The position numbers and the translations under genes were made by a program. From NCBI GenBank assembly GCA_036501345.1, contig DASYAN010000362.1, positions 1 to 10,710 of the forward strand: 10,710 bases of DNA, given 5' to 3'. Source of the stretch: DASYAN01 sp036501345. GTDB taxonomy: Bacteria > Chloroflexota > Ktedonobacteria > Ktedonobacterales > Ktedonobacteraceae. Shown piece after piece: positions 6,807 through 10,710 of this stretch (within the stretch, counting starts at the first letter, position 1; each line of letters opens with the position of its first letter). The notes beneath the pieces are model-generated. The model made no database searches, had not been told where the DNA came from, and saw nothing but the letters and a program-made list of their open reading frames with translations.

Positions 6807-6844
6807 TTAACTCCAGGCTTTGTTGATAGTCGAAGGAGCAAAGA

Positions 6845-8674
6845 ATGCAGAAAGCTAACGCACCAAAAGAATTCAATCTGCGTGAGATCTGCACCACATT
6901 TGTCTGTCTACCACGCGTGCTGCGCCTGATCTGGGATGCTAGCCCTTCGCTAGTGATGGGCATGGCCTTCATCATGCTGTTGCAGGGTGTCACGCCGCTT
7001 GCTACTGTGATCATCGCTCGCTTGTTAATTGACGGAGCACTTCAAGGTATCATGTATGGTACTATACAACCTATTGTGCTACCTGTCATCCTACAACTGG
7101 TAGTCAACCTAATCAATCGCTTTTGTATGCGTTTGCATGCAACACTCCAAATATTACTAAACCATCGTCTCTCCGATCACATGACTCTGCTGATTCTGCG
7201 TAAGGCCAGTACGTTGGATCTCACCTTTTTCGAGAATGCGGAATTTTACGATCGCCTCACCCGTGCCCGTCAGGAGGTCATAAACAAGCCTCTGCTGCTG
7301 ATAGTGCAGCTTTTTAGCCTGGGCAGTAGTCTGGTGACTACGATCGTGATGCTCGGTCTACTCTTTCAGCTAAGCTGGTGGCTTGCCTTGGTTGCCTTGG
7401 TTGTTCCTATCCCTTCGTTCCTTGCCGATAGCCGCTATGGTCTGAGGAACTACTGGAGAGCATTATGGCAATCGCCGCGCAAGCGCCAGCAGCTTTACAT
7501 CGTCGATCTCCTCACCACCGATACCTATAACAAAGAAATCAAGCAGTTCAACCTGACTCACTTCTTTACTGAGCGTTATCATGTGTTGAGTGACCAAATG
7601 TACCAGGAAGACAAACAGCTCCAAGCTAAGCACATATGTATCAGTCTGCTCTGGTCATTGTTGCCGATGCTTGCTAGTGCTGGCCTCTACTTTTATGTTG
7701 CCTTCCAGGCCATCCAGCGCCGCATCTCCCTAGGAGCCCTGACGCAGTACACTATAGCAATCAACGAGGTTAGCAGGAACTGTCAGGGCATGCTCGATAG
7801 CCTCTCCGAGATATACGAGTATCATCTATTCATCAACACGCTATTCGATTTTCTTGCCTACGAGCCGCAGATTGTCGCGCCCGCGCATCCAGCACATCTG
7901 GAGATACCGGTTGGCACTGAAGGCCTGGATATCGAATTTCACAACGTCAGTTTTACCTATCCTGGCAAAAGTGAGCCTGTGTTGAAAAATATCAGCTTTA
8001 CGCTACATGCTGGCGAGAGCGTCGCCCTTGTGGGCCAGAATGGAGTTGGCAAGACAACGCTGGTCAAGCTGCTGACACGTCTCTACAATCCTGATGAGGG
8101 CGAAATCCTGATCGGTGGGTGCAATATCAAGGAGTACGATCCGCATGAGTTGCGCGAGCAGATCGGTGTGATCTTTCAGGACTATGTCAAATACCATATG
8201 ACTGCTGGTGAAAACATCGGCATCGGTCGTGTGACGGAGATCGAGAACCATACCCTGGTAGACTCAGCTGCACGCAAGAGTGGAGCAGACAGGATCATCG
8301 CCCGCTTGGACAAGGGCTATGATGCCATGTTGGGTCGTCGGTTCGAGCAAGGTGTAGACCTGAGTGGTGGTGAATGGCAGAAGCTTGCCTTGGCACGTGC
8401 TTTCATGCGCGACACTCCTATTCTCATCCTTGACGAGCCTACCAGTGCTCTCGACGCCCAGGCTGAATATGATATCTTCCAGAGCTTCCGTCATCTAACA
8501 GCAGGCCGTACTGTCATCTTCGTCAGTCACCGCTTCAGCACTGTGCGCTTGGCTGATCGTATCTTTGTTATAGAGCGAGGCCACATCATCGAAAGTGGTT
8601 CGCACCAGGAATTGCTAGACTTGAGAGGCAAATATACGGAACTTTTCAATCTGCAGGCCGAGGCATACCGCTAA
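6845..8674 (+). CDS. lanT: ABC exporter, fused membrane and ATPase domains (probable lanthipeptide transporter)
   Basis: This 609-residue half-transporter should dimerise to export the modified peptide. The membrane domain spans about residues 20-330, with several hydrophobic segments (for example 36-60, 150-195 and 265-290). The ATPase domain begins near 362. It holds Walker A GQNGVGKTT (397-405), a Q-loop at Gln445, the signature LSGGE (506-510), Walker B ILILDE (526-531) and His562 of the H-loop, so it should be active. There is no N-terminal C39 peptidase domain, so it cannot remove the leader itself. In the Streptomyces cin cluster, transport is by separate proteins, CinT and CinH; here one chain carries both parts. 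AAGGAG (6833-6838) lies 6 bases before the ATG. Its place as last gene of the cluster supports export or self-protection. From sequence alone it could also be a general MsbA-like exporter. Confidence 0.85.
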   Translation: MQKANAPKEFNLREICTTFVCLPRVLRLIWDASPSLVMGMAFIMLLQGVTPLATVIIARLLIDGALQGIMYGTIQPIVLPVILQLVVNLINRFCMRLHATLQILLNHRLSDHMTLLILRKASTLDLTFFENAEFYDRLTRARQEVINKPLLLIVQLFSLGSSLVTTIVMLGLLFQLSWWLALVALVVPIPSFLADSRYGLRNYWRALWQSPRKRQQLYIVDLLTTDTYNKEIKQFNLTHFFTERYHVLSDQMYQEDKQLQAKHICISLLWSLLPMLASAGLYFYVAFQAIQRRISLGALTQYTIAINEVSRNCQGMLDSLSEIYEYHLFINTLFDFLAYEPQIVAPAHPAHLEIPVGTEGLDIEFHNVSFTYPGKSEPVLKNISFTLHAGESVALVGQNGVGKTTLVKLLTRLYNPDEGEILIGGCNIKEYDPHELREQIGVIFQDYVKYHMTAGENIGIGRVTEIENHTLVDSAARKSGADRIIARLDKGYDAMLGRRFEQGVDLSGGEWQKLALARAFMRDTPILILDEPTSALDAQAEYDIFQSFRHLTAGRTVIFVSHRFSTVRLADRIFVIERGHIIESGSHQELLDLRGKYTELFNLQAEAYR

Positions 8675-8696
8675 GACAGTTGAATGCACAAAAAGC

Positions 8697-8734
8697 ATAA
8701 TCAGGGTACTCTGAAAAAGAGGTACCCTGATTAT
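8697..8734. terminator. Bidirectional terminator between lanT and atpC
   Basis: ATAATCAGGGTAC (8697-8709) is exactly complementary to GTACCCTGATTAT (8722-8734), a 13-bp stem around a 12-base loop. It lies in the 70-base gap between two genes that run toward each other. On the minus strand the stem is followed by a run of five T, suiting the end of the atp operon; on the plus strand the tail TGTATT is weaker. The arms and part of the loop repeat the hairpin at 1044-1073. Confidence 0.82.
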
Positions 8735-8744
8735 TGTATTGGCC

Positions 8745-9200
8745 TTACTGTTGTGATCCTGGTGTCGTGATACGGCGGCGATTACCACGGCGTACAGTCT
8801 CTGCGACTCTGAGGCGGAGAATTGCACGCTGGAGTTCTGCCTCCAACTGAGCACGCTCGGTATTCGATTGTGTCTGCGCCAAGCGCTCTTGTGCCCGACG
8901 ACGAGCCTCTTCGGCACGGGCCTGATCAATGTCGTCCGCATGTTCAGCAGCATCAGCCAGGACTGTGACATTATTGTTTGAGACTTCGAGGAAGCCGCCA
9001 GATACAAAGATCGTCTCCTCAGCACCAGCGAGTCTGATACGAAGTCCACCGGGAGCAAGCGTGGTCAGAAGGGCTGCATGGCGTGGCAAAATGCCTAGCT
9101 GGCCTTCTGATCCTGGTGCTTGCACAGCATCGGCCTCACCGCTGTACAGCTTACGCTCTGCAGTTACAATCTCTATATGGATCGTATTGCCTGTCGCCAT
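8745..9200 (-). CDS. atpC: F1Fo ATP synthase epsilon subunit
   Basis: The 151-residue product is the epsilon subunit of the F1 rotor, which couples the central stalk to the c-ring and can inhibit ATP hydrolysis. Residues 1 to about 88 form the usual beta-sandwich, with the family signature around GSEGQLGILPRHAALLTTLAPG (30-51) and FVSGGFLEV (65-73). Residues 90-135 form the charged two-helix arm, rich in Glu, Arg and Ala. A basic tail ends in TPGSQQ and makes the protein somewhat longer than most family members. The ATG at 9200 follows the atpD stop after three bases, so the two are co-transcribed and probably translationally coupled. It is the last gene of its operon and ends 11 bases from the terminator stem. 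Confidence 0.96.
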   Translation of the reverse strand: MATGNTIHIEIVTAERKLYSGEADAVQAPGSEGQLGILPRHAALLTTLAPGGLRIRLAGAEETIFVSGGFLEVSNNNVTVLADAAEHADDIDQARAEEARRRAQERLAQTQSNTERAQLEAELQRAILRLRVAETVRRGNRRRITTPGSQQ

Positions 9201-9203
9201 CGC

Positions 9204-10622
9204 TTAGCCCTTCTTCTGATCCGCTTTATAAGCTGCCACGACTTCTTCGATGGGACCTCTCAGCAGGAAGTAGTTCTCAGGAATGTGGTCGTGTTTGCCT
9301 TCAACGATTTCTTTAAAGCTTCTAATCGTATCTGATAGCGAAACGTATGCGCCAGGGGTACCAGTGAATACCTCTGCAACCGTGAATGGCTGTGAGCAGA
9401 AACGCTCCAGCTTGCGGGCTCGTGTCACTGTGAGCTTATCCTCGTCGGACAGTTCATCAATACCCAGGATGGCAATGATATCTTGCAGCTCTTTGTAGCG
9501 CTGCAGGATGCGCTGTACTGCGCGTGCCACGGCGTAGTGATCCTGACCGACCACCTGCGGATCGAGGATACGGCTGGTGGAGGCCAGCGGATCGACAGCT
9601 GGGTAGATACCCTTGGCGGCAATCGCACGCTCCAACACGATCGTCGAGTCGAGGTGGGCAAAGGTCGTTGCCGGAGCTGGATCGGTATAGTCGTCAGCGG
9701 GCACGTAGACAGCCTGCATAGACGTGATCGAACCACGTTTGGTCGAGGTGATACGTTCCTGCAACTCGCCCATTTCTTCCGCCAGATTTGGCTGATATCC
9801 CACAGCAGATGGCATACGTCCGAGCAAAGCGGACACTTCAGCACCAGCTTGTGTGAAACGGAAGATATTGTCGATGAAGAGCAGTACGTCTTTGCCTTCT
9901 TCGTCGCGGAAATACTCTGCGATAGCCAGACCGCTCAGTGCCACGCGTAGGCGAGAACCAGGCGGCTCGTTCATCTGGCCGAAGACCATTGCTAGCTTGT
10001 CAAGCACGTTGGCTTCCTGCATTTCATGGTATAGGTCATTGCCTTCGCGGGTGCGCTCACCCACACCAGCAAAGACGCTATAGCCACCATGACCTTTAGC
10101 GATATTGTTGATCAGCTCCTGAATGATAACTGTCTTGCCAACACCAGCACCACCAAAAGCTCCGATCTTACCGCCTTTCATAAAGGGACAGATCAGGTCG
10201 ATAACTTTAATGCCTGTTTCAAAGACCTCAATCGTCGAGGACTGTTCTTCCAGTGTCGGTGCATGTCGGTGAATGGGATAGCGGGGAGCATTTTCAACCT
10301 CAGGCTTGTTGTCGATGGCCTGACCCAAGACATTAAAGATACGACCAAGTGTCTTTGGACCCACGGGCACGCTAATCGGTGCTCCGGTATCATACGCATC
10401 TACGCCGCGTGGTAGACCATCTGTCGGTCCCATAGCGACACAGCGCACCCAGTTATTGCCGAGGTGCTGCTCAACCTCAAGAGAGAGTTCTCGCTCAGAA
10501 TCGGCGATGCGTGTCTTTACTTCATTATAAATTTGGGGTAGCTGGTTTGGGGGAAATTCAACGTCTACCACAGCCCCCAGAACCTGCACGACTTTTCCCT
10601 TCGCGCCTATTTCCGTTGCCAT
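9204..10622 (-). CDS. atpD: F1Fo ATP synthase beta subunit
   Basis: This is the catalytic subunit of F1, predicted at 472 residues. It shows Walker A GGAGVGKT (157-164, Lys163), the catalytic GERTREGNDL with Glu189, Walker B VLLFID ending in Asp251, the SALLGRMPSAVGYQP and PADDYTDPAP segments, and DELSDED (389-395). All key residues are present and the length is normal. The frame is open upstream to an ATG at 10652, but I prefer ATG 10622: GGAG lies 6 bases ahead of it, and the protein then starts MATEIGAKGKVVQVLG, as beta subunits usually do. The upstream codons 10623-10652 contain that ribosome site. It lies directly ahead of atpC. The remaining 88 bases to the window edge hold no gene I can support; atpG would be expected beyond. 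Confidence 0.97.
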   Translation of the reverse strand: MATEIGAKGKVVQVLGAVVDVEFPPNQLPQIYNEVKTRIADSERELSLEVEQHLGNNWVRCVAMGPTDGLPRGVDAYDTGAPISVPVGPKTLGRIFNVLGQAIDNKPEVENAPRYPIHRHAPTLEEQSSTIEVFETGIKVIDLICPFMKGGKIGAFGGAGVGKTVIIQELINNIAKGHGGYSVFAGVGERTREGNDLYHEMQEANVLDKLAMVFGQMNEPPGSRLRVALSGLAIAEYFRDEEGKDVLLFIDNIFRFTQAGAEVSALLGRMPSAVGYQPNLAEEMGELQERITSTKRGSITSMQAVYVPADDYTDPAPATTFAHLDSTIVLERAIAAKGIYPAVDPLASTSRILDPQVVGQDHYAVARAVQRILQRYKELQDIIAILGIDELSDEDKLTVTRARKLERFCSQPFTVAEVFTGTPGAYVSLSDTIRSFKEIVEGKHDHIPENYFLLRGPIEEVVAAYKADQKKG

Positions 10623-10710
10623 GTATTTCTCCATGCAATAAATTGCGATCAAACCACGAACGCGATCCCTAAAGGTATACAGTAAATCGGGTCCCTACAT
10701 TTTCGGGCAA

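Noticed and set aside
8615..9058. 147-codon minus-strand frame across the lanT end, the terminator and atpC
   Set aside because: It runs through the terminator hairpin and overlaps the well-supported atpC in another frame.
9483..9950. Long open frame on the plus strand opposite atpD
   Set aside because: It is the mirror of a conserved coding region and its translation has no recognisable domain or ribosome site.
10635..10646. GCAAT/ATTGC inverted repeat upstream of atpD
   Set aside because: Five-base arms with a two-base centre are too short to separate from chance, and the spot overlaps the atpD leader.
10623..10652. Ten extra N-terminal codons of atpD
   Set aside because: The ribosome site for the usual MATEIG start lies within them, and beta subunits normally begin at the later Met.

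Overview
The window holds a compact class II lanthipeptide gene cluster whose precursor peptide is clearly of the cinnamycin/duramycin type. It sits between a gene for a secreted TPM-domain protein and the end of an F1Fo ATP synthase operon. The base composition is moderate, not the high GC of Streptomyces. The ATP synthase beta and epsilon subunits are bacterial F-type. My best guess for the host is a Chloroflexota member such as a Ktedonobacterales-type soil bacterium, but this rests on gene content and general look, not on a search. Cinnamycin-type lanthipeptides are known mainly from Actinobacteria, so the setting itself deserves attention.

Layout. 109-1020 (+): secreted, membrane-anchored TPM-domain protein with a glycine-rich tail, followed by a hairpin at 1044-1073. 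1074-1536: non-coding stretch with repeated GTTAAG motifs, the likely control region of the cluster. 1537-1935 (+): small helical protein in the position of CinOrf7/DurN, the lysinoalanine-forming protein. 1958-2227 (+): precursor peptide with a 70-residue leader and a 19-residue core, CASTCSYGPITAVCDGTTK. 2228-2454: spacer with a good promoter and two back-to-back hairpins, the second of which covers the ribosome binding site of the next gene. 2455-5691 (+): LanM, dehydratase plus cyclase, starting at TTG. 5819-6736 (+): CinX-like 2-oxoglutarate oxygenase with an N-terminal Nif11-like domain. 6845-8674 (+): ABC exporter with membrane and ATPase parts in one chain. 8697-8734: bidirectional terminator. 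8745-9200 (-): atpC. 9204-10622 (-): atpD.

How the genes work together (inferred from the cinnamycin and duramycin pathways). The hydroxylase modifies Asp15 of the core. LanM dehydrates Thr4, Ser6, Thr11 and Thr18 and closes three thioether rings (1-18, 4-14, 5-11). The DurN-like protein joins dehydroalanine 6 to Lys19. The ABC protein exports the product. The leader ends in VYA, which suits a signal-peptidase-like protease encoded elsewhere. I see no self-resistance gene, regulator or dedicated protease in the window.

The most notable points are the new core variant, the Nif11-like domain fused to the hydroxylase, the hairpin that would hide the lanM ribosome binding site, and the two closely similar hairpins that bracket the cluster.
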